Shown here in pieces: positions 8,687 through 17,294 of a stretch of 64,000 bases of DNA. This stretch comes from Candidatus Faecicola pullistercoris (lineage in GTDB: Bacteria; Bacillota; Clostridia; Christensenellales; CAG-917), in assembly GCA_018714105.1 (NCBI GenBank), contig DVNW01000003.1, forward strand, positions 38,321 to 102,320, written 5' to 3'. A model generated the notes under the pieces. The model had not been told where the DNA came from. It ran no database searches and worked only from the letters and a program-made list of their open reading frames with translations. The stretch's first letter is position 1, and every line of letters starts with the position of its first letter. The translations under genes were made by a program, and so were the position numbers.

Positions 8687-10273
8687 ATGTTAAGTTTCAG
8701 AAAGAAAAGAAAAGAGGAAAACGCGGCCGAAGAAAAAGAGGCCGCAAAGGAATTTGACGCGTCCGTAGCGGAAGCGCCTTCCGTCGGGTTGCCGTCAGAG
8801 TCGGCAGGGGCGGAGGAAAACGGGGATTTGAACGGCGCCGTCGACCTGATTTCCGAAAAAGAGGGAGAGGAAGAAGAAAGCCTTACGGCCGACGCACGGG
8901 CCGACGGGGACGGCGTACTTGCTTTTGCAGCGGAAGAGCCGTCCGCACCCGAGGCTGCCGTCCGTCCCGAAAAGGCGGAAAGCGAGGGACCCTCGTTTGA
9001 AAGCCGCCAGCTCGAACTCGACGCCAGAAAGAAGGAAAAAGACGGAGAAAAGAAAAAGCAGGAAATATTAAGCCGTATTCACAACGAGCGGCTTACCGAA
9101 AGGGAGATGGCGGAATATACGGCCAAACAGGCGGTAGAAAGGATAGAAGAGTTTTCCAGAGCCAGATATTCGGGCACGGACAACGAGCGCCTTGCCGCGC
9201 AGAAAATAAGGGACATCGTAGAGGAAAGCACGGGGCGCACAGCCAGACTCGAACCTTTTAACGTGTGGCCTTTTGCCGGAAGGCTGGGAATACCCGTATA
9301 CGGAATGGCCTATCTGGCCGTGCTTTTGCTGTATATCATATATCAGCCTTTGGGAATAGTTCTTATACCCGTTCTCGCCGCGGTTATGCTGGTGCAGATA
9401 AGGTATAACGGCAACGTGTTCAGCAGGCTTTTCCCAAGAAAGACCTCGTACAACGTCGTTTCCGAATACAGACGCGGGGACAAAACCGTCAACACCGTTA
9501 TACTCGGCTGCCGATACGATACCGATTACGACAAGCCCGTCGACCATTTTCTGGGCAGGCACAAGACCAATCCCAAGGTCAAGGAAACGGGCATCTGGCT
9601 TATCCTTATAAGCATGGCGCTGACGTTCGTGTTTGCCGTAATACTTTCGGCCGTCAAAAATCCGCCAAAGGCGCTTAAAATAGTTCTGTTGCTGATAAAC
9701 GTAATCGTATCCGGCCTGGCGATAGCCTATATGGCTACTTATTTCAATTATTTCAAAGACGCAGCGAGAGAAAGCAGAGAGGGCCTTTCCGGCCTGGGTA
9801 TAGGACTGGCGATTATGAAATATTATACTCTGCATCCGTGGGAACTGCCGGACGGAACGAAACTTGTGTTTGCCGCTTTCGGTAGTTCGTTTGCGGGGAA
9901 CAAGGGCAGCGAAGCCTTTATCAAGGCGCACAGAAAAGACGACCTTTTGGTAAAACCGCTTATCATCGACCTCGACAACATGCTGGACGGCGAGTACGCC
10001 GTAACGGTTGCGGATACAGGGTTTAAAACGGATTACAACGCAAAACTCTGTTCGGCCGTGGCGGAAGGAATCAAAGCGGGCGGCGGACAGGTTATAAAGG
10101 AAAGCAGACACTTTTATTACAACGACGCTCTTCCTTTCGCGAGGAAAGGCTATGCGGCTGTTTGCGTCAGCAGAAAATCGGGACACAAAAAGCAGGAATA
10201 CAAGGACTGCGCGGACACTTATTCGCAGATGCTTGCCGCCGTAAGGGAAAGCATAAACGGGCTGAAACAATAG
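8687..10273 (+). CDS. Membrane protein with degenerate M28-peptidase-like domain
   Basis: 528 residues. An acidic, Glu/Lys-rich disordered N-terminus (about 1-125) leads to a helix, then an M28-like fold interrupted by two hydrophobic blocks (about 195-240 and 300-358). The order of elements follows M28 aminopeptidases: a lead helix ending ARYSGTDNERLAAQKI, then the strand NVVSEYRRGD, VILGCRYDTDYDK where M28 has the GxHxD metal site, DAARESREGLSGLGI, and AGNKGSEAF where M28 has the EExGxxGS site. The metal His reads Arg and the catalytic Glu pair is absent, so peptidase activity is unlikely. Third gene of the cysE-cysS operon (10 bases after cysS). I infer a pseudoenzyme with an unknown membrane role. 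Confidence 0.65.
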   Translation: MLSFRKKRKEENAAEEKEAAKEFDASVAEAPSVGLPSESAGAEENGDLNGAVDLISEKEGEEEESLTADARADGDGVLAFAAEEPSAPEAAVRPEKAESEGPSFESRQLELDARKKEKDGEKKKQEILSRIHNERLTEREMAEYTAKQAVERIEEFSRARYSGTDNERLAAQKIRDIVEESTGRTARLEPFNVWPFAGRLGIPVYGMAYLAVLLLYIIYQPLGIVLIPVLAAVMLVQIRYNGNVFSRLFPRKTSYNVVSEYRRGDKTVNTVILGCRYDTDYDKPVDHFLGRHKTNPKVKETGIWLILISMALTFVFAVILSAVKNPPKALKIVLLLINVIVSGLAIAYMATYFNYFKDAARESREGLSGLGIGLAIMKYYTLHPWELPDGTKLVFAAFGSSFAGNKGSEAFIKAHRKDDLLVKPLIIDLDNMLDGEYAVTVADTGFKTDYNAKLCSAVAEGIKAGGGQVIKESRHFYYNDALPFARKGYAAVCVSRKSGHKKQEYKDCADTYSQMLAAVRESINGLKQ

Positions 10274-10289
10274 CGAAAAACCAAAATAA

Positions 10290-10316
10290 AACTCTTCCCC
10301 GCCGGGAAGAGTTTTT
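10290..10316. terminator. Bidirectional terminator between the cys operon and the EIIC gene
   Basis: AACTCTTCCC (10290-10299) pairs with GGGAAGAGTT (10304-10313) across a CGCC loop. T-rich on the plus side and, read on the minus strand, followed by TTTTATTTT; the genes are convergent. Confidence 0.88.
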
Positions 10317-10328
10317 GCGTTACGGGTA

Positions 10329-11492
10329 TCAGATGTCGAGTTTCATGTCGCCGTCTTTTATATGGCCTTTCTTGCGCATGAGAAGGCATACCGCCCAGCT
10401 TATCACCGCAGGCAAGACGAACAGCAGCAGAATTATGCCCAGTGCCAGAGTCCAGTCGTTTATCACTCCCTTGCTGGCGTCTATGGTGCCGAACACGCCT
10501 ACAAGACCGCTTGTACCCATGCCGCCGCCGGACGCGTTACATCTGAGCTTGAATACGCAGGTCGATACGGGACCGAGTACGGCGCTTGCAACTATGGGCG
10601 GAATAAAGATTTTGGGATGTTTCATTATATTCGGGATTTGCAGCATGCTTGTGCCCAGGCCCTGAGCTATAAGTCCGCCGAATCCGTTTTCGCGGTAGGA
10701 CATTACGGCAAAACCTACCATCTGACAAGCGCAGCCCACTACCGCCGCGCCTCCCGCAAGCAGCATGGCGTCGCTGGTATTGGTAGCGGCTATGGACACC
10801 CATATGGCCGCCGAAGAAGTGGGCATTGTAAGCAGAATGCCCATTATAACCGCAATTATCACGCCCATTACGAAGGGCTGAGCCGTCGTGGCAAGCTCGA
10901 TCCATGTGCCGAGCAGCTCGGTAAACCTTACGAAGGGCCATGCGACGTAAGCCGCAAGTATGGACGAAAGCATGCAGGTAAGCGGAACGAGAAGAATATC
11001 AAGTTTGGTTTTTCCCGAAACGAGGGAAGACAGTTCTATCGCTATAACAGAGCACACGTAAGCGCCTATCGGATTGCCGGGCAGGGCTTTGGAGAGAAGC
11101 GCGGTTATATCCGAAAGCGTTCCTCCCGTAAACGCGGCGCCCGCGCCTATGAACTGATTGGAAAACGCGCCTATAAAGCCCGCGACTATGGAAGCGAAAA
11201 CCACCATTTTGGGCGCTTTCAGATGAGAGGCTATGCCCGCGCCTATGCCCGCGCCCATAAGTATCGAGGCAACCTGTCCCGCAAAATACAGTATGGCGCC
11301 GAAAGAATTGTCAAGGCCTATGAGTTCGCCTATCGTCTTTAATATCGTACCCGCTATCAGGGTTACGAAAAGGCCCTGCGCCATGCCGCTGAAAGCGTCG
11401 ATGAAATATCGTTTTAAAAGACGTTTTGCCACCGCGCCCCAGCCTTTGCTGTCGGGATATTCCCACGATTTTTTAAAATTGGATTTTTCCAT
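10329..11492 (-). CDS. EIIC-like membrane permease (PTS_EIIC_2 type), stand-alone
   Basis: 387-residue polytopic membrane protein with about ten hydrophobic segments, resembling the EIIC_2 family of sugar phosphotransferase permeases. Recognisable stretches are the Gly-rich ILMGAGIGAGIASHLKAPK, the long loop GAFTGGTLSDITALLSKALP..GAYV, and MPTSSAAIWVS. No EIIA, EIIB, HPr or EI domain is fused or adjacent, which is common for this subfamily and leaves the substrate and even the coupling mode open. Start ATG at 11492; the ribosome site is GAGGGCAAG. It is divergent from the SCP2-aminotransferase-transketolase group, so a role in bringing in that pathway's substrate is possible but unproved. Confidence 0.75.
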   Translation of the reverse strand: MEKSNFKKSWEYPDSKGWGAVAKRLLKRYFIDAFSGMAQGLFVTLIAGTILKTIGELIGLDNSFGAILYFAGQVASILMGAGIGAGIASHLKAPKMVVFASIVAGFIGAFSNQFIGAGAAFTGGTLSDITALLSKALPGNPIGAYVCSVIAIELSSLVSGKTKLDILLVPLTCMLSSILAAYVAWPFVRFTELLGTWIELATTAQPFVMGVIIAVIMGILLTMPTSSAAIWVSIAATNTSDAMLLAGGAAVVGCACQMVGFAVMSYRENGFGGLIAQGLGTSMLQIPNIMKHPKIFIPPIVASAVLGPVSTCVFKLRCNASGGGMGTSGLVGVFGTIDASKGVINDWTLALGIILLLFVLPAVISWAVCLLMRKKGHIKDGDMKLDI

Positions 11493-11521
11493 TTCTTGCC
11501 CTCGGAAAAGTATTTAAGTAG

Positions 11522-11551
11522 AATATAGCACAAACACGAGGGGACAGTCAA
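11522..11551 (-). promoter_or_regulatory. Predicted promoter of the EIIC-like gene
   Basis: Minus strand TTGACT (11546-11551) and TATATT (11522-11527), spacer 18, about 30 bases upstream of the start codon. Confidence 0.6.
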
Positions 11552-11690
11552 AGAAATAAAATAAAAATGACAAAAAAAAGAAAATAGACAAAACCGCGGT
11601 CGGTGTAGACGATTAAATGCGCAACCGTTCGCAGTCAGCCGTTCGGCAAAGAAAAATGCGCCTGACGGGGAACAAAAATTAAAAAAGGTA

Positions 11691-11719
11691 TTGAAAAAGA
11701 TAAACGGATATGTTATGAT
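11691..11719 (+). promoter_or_regulatory. Predicted promoter of the SCP2/aminotransferase/transketolase group
   Basis: TTGAAA (11691-11696) and TATGAT (11714-11719), spacer 17, then a GGGAGG ribosome site at about 11741. The divergent region 11552-11690 holds no gene and no operator I can name. Confidence 0.5.
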
Positions 11720-11753
11720 TAATTCAATAATTATATAATAGGGAGGTAGTTCT

Positions 11754-12509
11754 ATGGACAATGTAACCAAGGCAAAAATCAATCTTTTTGCCGTATTACG
11801 CAACATGCAGGACCTGTGTGAAATGGACGCGCAATCCAAAGAACTCATTAAAGATACCAAATTGGCGGTAGAGTTCAACGTACCCGACGTAGGCAGTGCG
11901 GTAATGAAGTTCGAAAACGGAAAATGCACTTTTACAAAAGGCAAGGGAAAAGCGGGTTTGAAATTATGGTTCACTTCGGCCGAGCATTTCAATAAACTTA
12001 TCGACGGGGAAAAGACGGTACCCATTTTCATAAACGTTTTCAAAGTAAGTTTTCTTACCGGAATATTTACCAAACTGGCGGAACGCCTGACCTATTATTT
12101 AAAACCGACGGACGAGCTGCTTAAAGACGAGGATTATTTCAGAATCAATACATACCTTACCGCGTATACCGCGTTCCACGCCCTCTGCGAGATAGGCAAC
12201 AGCGACGAAATAGGCAAACTTAACGCGAGCAGAATTCCCGACGGCGAAATTCAGATGACCGTCGACGGCGGACCGCAGATGGTTATATCGGTAGACAAAA
12301 AGCATCGCCTTACGCCCTCTATCGGCACCAGCGCCAACCCCAGGGCTATTATGAGATTTTTCTCTTTGAAATCCTGCAACGACATTTTGAACGGAAAGTC
12401 CGATATATTCTCCGGACTCGGCGGCGGCACCTTTATGATTAAGGGATATCTGCCGATGTTAGACAATATGAGCAAACTGTTAAGTCAGGTAAGCAGATAT
12501 TTGGCATAG
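11754..12509 (+). CDS. Tandem SCP2-like protein A
   Basis: 251 residues, no signal peptide, so cytoplasmic. Two SCP2 (sterol carrier protein 2)-like halves can be read. The first (about 35-125) has a beta-rich part, LWFTSAEHFNKLIDGEKTVP, then a hydrophobic helix. The second (about 160-251) ends with the typical sequence NDILNGKSDIFSGLGGGTFM and IKGYLPMLDNMSKLL, matching the SCP2 C-terminal 'GK..pm.AFmsGKlkikG' block. SCP2 folds bind hydrophobic or acyl ligands and are not themselves catalysts in most bacteria. It heads the operon and is echoed by a second tandem SCP2-like gene after the transketolase, so the pair probably serves the pathway as substrate carriers. That last point is inference. 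Confidence 0.65.
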   Translation: MDNVTKAKINLFAVLRNMQDLCEMDAQSKELIKDTKLAVEFNVPDVGSAVMKFENGKCTFTKGKGKAGLKLWFTSAEHFNKLIDGEKTVPIFINVFKVSFLTGIFTKLAERLTYYLKPTDELLKDEDYFRINTYLTAYTAFHALCEIGNSDEIGKLNASRIPDGEIQMTVDGGPQMVISVDKKHRLTPSIGTSANPRAIMRFFSLKSCNDILNGKSDIFSGLGGGTFMIKGYLPMLDNMSKLLSQVSRYLA

Positions 12510-12521
12510 GAGGTATTTGAG

Positions 12522-13802
12522 ATGAAATTTCCGATTAACGAATATAAAAAGAGTAACGAACTGTATCAGAGGGCTCTTAAAGTAGTGCCCGGCGGCGTTT
12601 ACGGCCACCTCGGCCCGTCCGAAGGCTGTGCTATACCCATTTCGGCGTTTCCCATATTCTCGTCCAAAGCCAAAGGAGCTTACTTCTGGGACGTGGACGG
12701 CAACAGGTTTGTGGATTATATGTGCGCTTACGGCCCCAACGTGCTGGGTTATAACGATCCCGACGTCGACGCGGCGGCCGCGGCTCAGCTCAAAAAGGGC
12801 AACTGCGTCACCATGCCCGGCGACGTAATGGTTCCTTTTGCCGAACTTATGTGCGATACCGTAAACATGGCCGATTGGGTGGTTTTTGCCAAAAACGGCG
12901 GCGACGTTACTTCATACGCGGTCATGATAGCAAGGCAGGCAACCGCCCGAAAGAAAATACTTATGATAAAGGGCAGTTATCACGGCGTTGCGCCCTGGAC
13001 GCAGAAACTCGGTCACGGCGGCATTATCCCCGAGGACGTATGCAACAACCTTTACTGTACCTTTAACGATATAGAGGATTTCAAACGCGTAGTAGAAGCC
13101 AACAAGGGCGAGATAGCCTGCTTTATAACCACGCCTTATTCTCATCCCATATTTACCGACAACGAACTTCCCAACGAAAACTGGTATAAAGAAGTACGCA
13201 GGATATGCGACGAAAACGGCATCGTGCTTATATTCGACGATATCCGTTGCGGTTTCAGGCTCAACGTAAAGGGCAGCGACTACCATTACGGCGTAAAGGC
13301 CGACCTGCAATGCTTCTGTAAGGCTCTCGCCAACGGATACAACGTATCCGCACTGTGCGGAACAGACGCACTCAGGGGTTACGCTACCGACGTTTACTAT
13401 ACCGGCTCGTACTGGCTGTCGGCCGAACCTTTTGCCGCAGGTATCGCGTGTATTTCCAAAATGCTGAATACCGACAACTGGGGCGGAAAGCAGTTCCACG
13501 AATATATCAGGGCAAAAGGCGTAAAATTGCTGGACGGTCTCGTAGACGTGGCTAAAACCAACGGGTTCGACCTTGTAGTATCCGGCGAACCGGCGATGTG
13601 GTATATGCGTCTTAACAACGATTACACCACCATGTTGCATCAGGAATGGGTTGCCGAATGCGTCAAGAGGGGCGTGTTCTTCGTAAGCCACCACAACCAC
13701 TTCATCAACGCGGCCCTGTCAGACGAGGATATTCAGTTTACCCTCGACGTTGCCGACGAAGCATACAAGGTAGTAAAGGCAAATCATCCTGAATTAGGCT
13801 AA
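12522..13802 (+). CDS. Class III (glutamate-1-semialdehyde-like) PLP aminotransferase
   Basis: 426 residues, PLP fold type I, closest in look to the glutamate-1-semialdehyde aminomutase branch. Features: VVPGGVYGHLGP near residue 22, FWDVDGNRFVDYMCAYGPNV (about 53-72), the PLP phosphate region FAKNGGDVTSYAVMIARQA, SYHG, IFDDIRCGFR (most relatives have FDEV) and the Schiff-base Lys in CFCKALANGYNVSALCG (about 265). True hemL would sit among porphyrin genes; here the neighbours are SCP2-like proteins and a split transketolase, so an amine-bearing sugar, polyol or lipid-like substrate is more likely than haem. 12 bases after the SCP2 gene with GGAGG. A terminator-like hairpin follows. Confidence 0.85.
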   Translation: MKFPINEYKKSNELYQRALKVVPGGVYGHLGPSEGCAIPISAFPIFSSKAKGAYFWDVDGNRFVDYMCAYGPNVLGYNDPDVDAAAAAQLKKGNCVTMPGDVMVPFAELMCDTVNMADWVVFAKNGGDVTSYAVMIARQATARKKILMIKGSYHGVAPWTQKLGHGGIIPEDVCNNLYCTFNDIEDFKRVVEANKGEIACFITTPYSHPIFTDNELPNENWYKEVRRICDENGIVLIFDDIRCGFRLNVKGSDYHYGVKADLQCFCKALANGYNVSALCGTDALRGYATDVYYTGSYWLSAEPFAAGIACISKMLNTDNWGGKQFHEYIRAKGVKLLDGLVDVAKTNGFDLVVSGEPAMWYMRLNNDYTTMLHQEWVAECVKRGVFFVSHHNHFINAALSDEDIQFTLDVADEAYKVVKANHPELG

Positions 13803-13804
13803 AA

Positions 13805-13848
13805 ACAAGGGTTTATCTTTGAATTTGCAGAGATAAACCCTGTTTATT
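13805..13848 (+). terminator. Hairpin between aminotransferase and transketolase genes
   Basis: AGGGTTTATCT pairs with AGATAAACCCT around a 12-13-base loop, followed by a weak TGTTTATTTG. It may terminate part of the transcripts or shield the mRNA; no convincing new promoter lies between it and the transketolase start. Confidence 0.6.
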
Positions 13849-13896
13849 TGCATTAATAATCAATTATTACAGACATATTTTAAGGAGGAAACATTT

Positions 13897-14766
13897 ATGG
13901 CTTTAACAAAAAAAGAATGGGTTGCCCTCGAAAACAAAGCCGCCGACCTCAGAGAGCTTTGTTTGGATACCGTCAAATGGGCCGGCAGCGGCCATATGGG
14001 CGGCAGCTTCAGTTCGGCAGACATTCTTACTCTTCTGTATTACAAATACGCTAATTTCGACCCCAAGGATCCCGAGAATCCCGACAGGGACAGAATAGTG
14101 GTTTCCAAAGGGCATATAGGTATAATACTTGCCCCGTTGTTCGTTCAGCTGGGATTGCTTGACAAAGAACAGCTCAAAACCTTCAACCTTACCGGAAGCA
14201 AACTGGGTATCCACCTCGACTGCAACAAGGTTAAGGGCTTGGACAGCTCGACCGGTTCGCTCGGTCACGGCTCTTCGCTGGCGCTCGGCATGGCTCTCGC
14301 CGCCAGGGTAAAAGGTCAGAAATACAAGACCTTCCTCATACTCGGCGACGGCGAATGCGACGAAGGCTCCGTATGGGAAGCGGCCATGGCTACCGCTCAC
14401 TTCAACGTAACCGACCTTATCACGATAGTAGACCGTAACCACAACATGATAGACGGCAATACCGAAGACGTCATGAAGCTCGAACCCTTCGCCGACAAAT
14501 GGACGGCTTTCGGATTCGAGACCATAGTAGTCGACGGGCATAACATGAACGCTTTGTCCGAGGCTCTCGACAAGGCATTCAAGGCAAAGGACAAACCCGT
14601 CTGCATCATTGCCGACACCGTAAAAGGCGAAGGCGTTTCCTTTGCGGCCGGAAATTACAAATGGCATTACGGCGCGCTTGACCAACCCAAGTACGAAACG
14701 GCCAAAAAAGATTTGGCCGAGCATCGCAAGATGAGAATCGAAAGAGCTGAGAAGGAGGGAATTTAA
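13897..14766 (+). CDS. Transketolase, N-terminal (ThDP-binding) subunit
   Basis: 289 residues, the first half of a split transketolase. It holds the thiamine-diphosphate site: SGHMGGSFSSADIL with the catalytic-site His, VVSKGH, GSLGHG, and the GDGECDEGSVWEAA..DRN motif (GDG with the distal Asn) at about residues 150-185. Split transketolases transfer two-carbon ketol units, and besides pentose-phosphate roles they occur in specialised pathways such as apulose-4-phosphate and 6-sulfofructose breakdown. Ribosome site AAGGAGG. Two bases before the C-terminal subunit gene. Being inside an aminotransferase/SCP2 operon argues against a plain pentose-phosphate role. Confidence 0.93.
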   Translation: MALTKKEWVALENKAADLRELCLDTVKWAGSGHMGGSFSSADILTLLYYKYANFDPKDPENPDRDRIVVSKGHIGIILAPLFVQLGLLDKEQLKTFNLTGSKLGIHLDCNKVKGLDSSTGSLGHGSSLALGMALAARVKGQKYKTFLILGDGECDEGSVWEAAMATAHFNVTDLITIVDRNHNMIDGNTEDVMKLEPFADKWTAFGFETIVVDGHNMNALSEALDKAFKAKDKPVCIIADTVKGEGVSFAAGNYKWHYGALDQPKYETAKKDLAEHRKMRIERAEKEGI

Positions 14767-14768
14767 TC

Positions 14769-15779
14769 ATGGCTGGCGGATTAACATATACGGCGGTTGA
14801 AAGTACCAAAATGGCAACCGCGGAAATTTACGGTAAAACTCTTGTCGAACTGGGCGAGGAAAACCCCAATATCGTTGCTCTTACGGCCGACCTCGCTGGT
14901 TCTACCAAAATAGGCGAATTCAAAAACAGGTTCCCCGACAGATTCTTTAACGTCGGTATCGCCGAGCAGAACATGTACGGTACGGCGGCGGGTATGGCGA
15001 AATGCGGGCTTATTCCCTTTGCGTCGTCCTTCTCCGTTTTCGCGAGCCTCAGGTCTCTCGATCAGATTCACACCGATATCTGCTATCAGAACGTAAACGT
15101 TAAAATCATCGGTACGCACGGCGGCACCTCTTTCGGGCAGGCGGGTTCCACTCACCACGCCATCGAGGACTTTGCCGTTATCAGGGGCCTCGTAAACATG
15201 ACGCTTATCTGTCCCGCGGACGGTATCGAAACGGGCCTCGCGGTAAGGGCTGCCGCTAACACCCCCGGACCGTTCTATATCAGAATAAACAGAGGTTTCG
15301 ACCTTACCGTTTACAACACTTCGGATTACGGCTTCGAGGTAGGCAAAGCCGTTAAAATGGTTGACGGTACCGACCTTACCATCATCGCGTGCGGCTCTTG
15401 CGTATATCAGGCGGTTCAGGCTGCCAATATTCTGCAGCACGACCACAAAATCAGCGCGAGAGTTCTTAACATGCATACCCTTAAACCTATCGACAGGGAA
15501 GCCATACTCGAAGCGGTTAAGGAAACCCGCCGTATAGTTACGGTTGAGGACCACACCGTTATAGGCGGCCTCGGCAGCGCCGTTGCCGAAGTTGTTGTCG
15601 AAGGCGGCAAGGCCTGCGCTTTCAGAAAGCTCGGTTTGCAGGATAAGTTCTCTGCAATCGGCCTGCACGAAGACCTTATGGCTATGCACGAAATCGATGC
15701 CGAAGGTATCGTTAAAAACGTCCTCGAACTTATGAAGATGGACTTCGAAATGGACGAGGACTGGGGCGACGAGGTATAA
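14769..15779 (+). CDS. Transketolase, C-terminal subunit
   Basis: 336 residues, the pyrimidine-binding half that completes the active site with the preceding subunit. VGIAEQNMYGTAAGMAKCG (about 65-83) holds the conserved Glu that activates the ThDP aminopyrimidine; ASFSVFASLRSLDQI, GTHGGTSFGQAGSTHHAIED and the C-terminal transketolase domain (LKPIDREAILEAV..VTVEDHTVIGGLG) follow. The start ATG is preceded by AAGGAGG within the end of the first subunit. It is followed four bases later by the second SCP2-like gene, so the four genes form one translation block. Confidence 0.94.
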   Translation: MAGGLTYTAVESTKMATAEIYGKTLVELGEENPNIVALTADLAGSTKIGEFKNRFPDRFFNVGIAEQNMYGTAAGMAKCGLIPFASSFSVFASLRSLDQIHTDICYQNVNVKIIGTHGGTSFGQAGSTHHAIEDFAVIRGLVNMTLICPADGIETGLAVRAAANTPGPFYIRINRGFDLTVYNTSDYGFEVGKAVKMVDGTDLTIIACGSCVYQAVQAANILQHDHKISARVLNMHTLKPIDREAILEAVKETRRIVTVEDHTVIGGLGSAVAEVVVEGGKACAFRKLGLQDKFSAIGLHEDLMAMHEIDAEGIVKNVLELMKMDFEMDEDWGDEV

Positions 15780-15783
15780 TACT

Positions 15784-16620
15784 ATGGCAAAAGAAGTTAA
15801 AATCACTCAGGACGATTTGTATGCGGCCAGGATATTCTTTTATTCCGCTCTGCCGCTGCTGAAAGTCATTGCCGAGAGTGAGCCCAAATACGGCGACAAA
15901 TTCAAAGGCAAAAGTTTTGTATTCCAGGTATCCGCGGCGTACGAAGGCGCGGAGGGCGGCAAAATGGCCACGCACTTTGTCGTTGAGGACGGAGTATGGA
16001 CCACTTTCGTAGGGAAAGCGCACGAAGCGCCCGACGTTGAGTTTGCCTTTTCCGATCTGAAGAAGTTTATAATATTCTTCTCGGGCAAGGGTATGCCTCT
16101 TCCCAAAATCAAAGGCCTTACCAAACTCGGAGTGCTTGTCCCCATACTCATGGCTCTGCTCAGAATGGCCGGGCTTTTGCAAGCGAAGGACGCACCCAAA
16201 AAGGACGAGGATCAGCAGATGCTCGTAAAACTTTACTTCTATCTGCTGCCCAACGGAATATCTCAGCTCAACAAACTCGGCCACCCCGAGGCCAAAGCCT
16301 TTACCGGGCCCAGCCCCGACCGCGCTTACGCGTGGGAAGTAACGGGTTATCCCGAGCTTAAATCCTGGCTCAGGATAAAGGCCGGCAACAGCAAGGCGGG
16401 CAGAGGAGAATATCAGCGTTGCAAACCCTTTTTGACCATGCGTTTCGACAGCACTCAGCATGCCCTCGACATACTTATGTCCAAAGGCGATATGATAGAG
16501 TACATGTCCAAAATGTGGCTTATTATCGACGGCGCGCCCGAATTCGGAGCCGTGCTGGGAGACCTTATGATGCTTGTAGGCTACTATGCCCAAGGCACTT
16601 ATTTAGACGCGGCAAAATAA
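15784..16620 (+). CDS. Tandem SCP2-like protein B
   Basis: 278 residues, cytoplasmic. Like protein A it shows two SCP2-like halves: FVFQVSA..MATHFVVEDGVWTTFVGKAHEAPDVEFAFSDLKKFI with a hydrophobic helix ending at about residue 140, and AYAWEVTGYPELKSWLRIKAG with PFLTMRFDSTQHALDILMSKGDMIEYMSKMWLIIDGAPE (about 175-260). The pattern of strand, long helix, 'SKGDM' turn and C-terminal hydrophobic helix matches SCP2. The overall sequence differs strongly from protein A, so it is an old paralogue or a family member with its own ligand. Its GAGGT ribosome site lies in the end of the transketolase gene; a terminator follows. Confidence 0.6.
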   Translation: MAKEVKITQDDLYAARIFFYSALPLLKVIAESEPKYGDKFKGKSFVFQVSAAYEGAEGGKMATHFVVEDGVWTTFVGKAHEAPDVEFAFSDLKKFIIFFSGKGMPLPKIKGLTKLGVLVPILMALLRMAGLLQAKDAPKKDEDQQMLVKLYFYLLPNGISQLNKLGHPEAKAFTGPSPDRAYAWEVTGYPELKSWLRIKAGNSKAGRGEYQRCKPFLTMRFDSTQHALDILMSKGDMIEYMSKMWLIIDGAPEFGAVLGDLMMLVGYYAQGTYLDAAK

Positions 16621-16631
16621 ATTTAAAAGTC

Positions 16632-16660
16632 AAAAGCGGGGTTTTAAGCCCCGCTTTTGC
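16632..16660 (+). terminator. Terminator after SCP2-like gene B
   Basis: AAAAGCGGGG and CCCCGCTTTT form a 10-bp stem around a 7-base loop. The T-run is short (TTTTGC), so read-through into the TPR gene is plausible. Confidence 0.7.
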
Positions 16661-16677
16661 ACAACTTAAAGGTTAAT

Positions 16678-17292
16678 ATGGCAATAAATTCATTGATTCT
16701 TGCGCTGACCGAGGCGCAAAGCACGGGTATTATGATGGGCGTTATGGCCGCCGTAATACTCATTTTACTTGTTATCAAACTGTTGGGTACCTCTTACGGC
16801 GACCAGCACGTTTCCGACGGTTACCGCTTTATGAAAGAAGGCGACTACGACAAGGCCGCTTTCCATTTCGAAAAGGCGATAAAGTCGGGAAAGTTCAAAA
16901 AACTTAAAATCCACAACGCTTACGAAGGTCTTGCGGAAACCGAACTTTATCGCAAGAATTACGACCGCGCGGCAGAAAAGGCAAACGAAGCGCTTCTGCG
17001 CCATACGGAAGACAGCGCGGCGTATAACATTCTCGGCAGAGTGTATTCCGAACAGGGCGACAGCCGGAAAGCGGTGGAAATGTTTCTCAAGCAGAGTCAG
17101 ATAAAGGAAGATACCGATTGCTACGTTCTTCTGGCTTTCGAATACGCGAGACTGGGCGACGAAAAGCAGGCAAACATAGCCGTCAACAACGCTCAGCGGC
17201 TCAAACATCCCGATATTAAAGAAATGCGCAAGGACATTAAGCGCATCCTGAACGAGTCAAAAAGAAAAACCTCGGCAAAACAGGAGAAATAA
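16678..17292 (+). CDS. Membrane-anchored TPR protein
   Basis: 204 residues. Start ATG at 16678 (upstream in-frame TTG would run into the terminator stem). One N-terminal membrane helix (about 18-37, GVMAAVILILLVIKLLG) is followed by tetratricopeptide repeats: HVSDGYRFMKEGDYDKAAFHFEKA, a second at YEGLAETELYRKNYDRAAEKANEAL, a third at YNILGRVYSEQGDSRKAVEMF, and a fourth at LAFEYARLGDEKQANIAV. The C-terminal tail is Lys-rich. TPRs mediate protein contacts, probably cytoplasmic here given the basic tail. It is 2 bases before the hydroxyacid dehydrogenase. Partner unknown. Confidence 0.8.
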   Translation: MAINSLILALTEAQSTGIMMGVMAAVILILLVIKLLGTSYGDQHVSDGYRFMKEGDYDKAAFHFEKAIKSGKFKKLKIHNAYEGLAETELYRKNYDRAAEKANEALLRHTEDSAAYNILGRVYSEQGDSRKAVEMFLKQSQIKEDTDCYVLLAFEYARLGDEKQANIAVNNAQRLKHPDIKEMRKDIKRILNESKRKTSAKQEK

Positions 17293-17294
17293 AC

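Noticed and set aside
9068..10270. 400-codon minus-strand frame under the M28-like gene
   Set aside because: Antisense shadow; the plus-strand frame has the membrane and M28-like pattern and belongs to the operon.
11754..16620. Haem or hopanoid biosynthesis suggested by the GSA-like aminotransferase
   Set aside because: No other porphyrin or hopanoid gene is present, and the neighbours (transketolase, SCP2) do not belong to either pathway.
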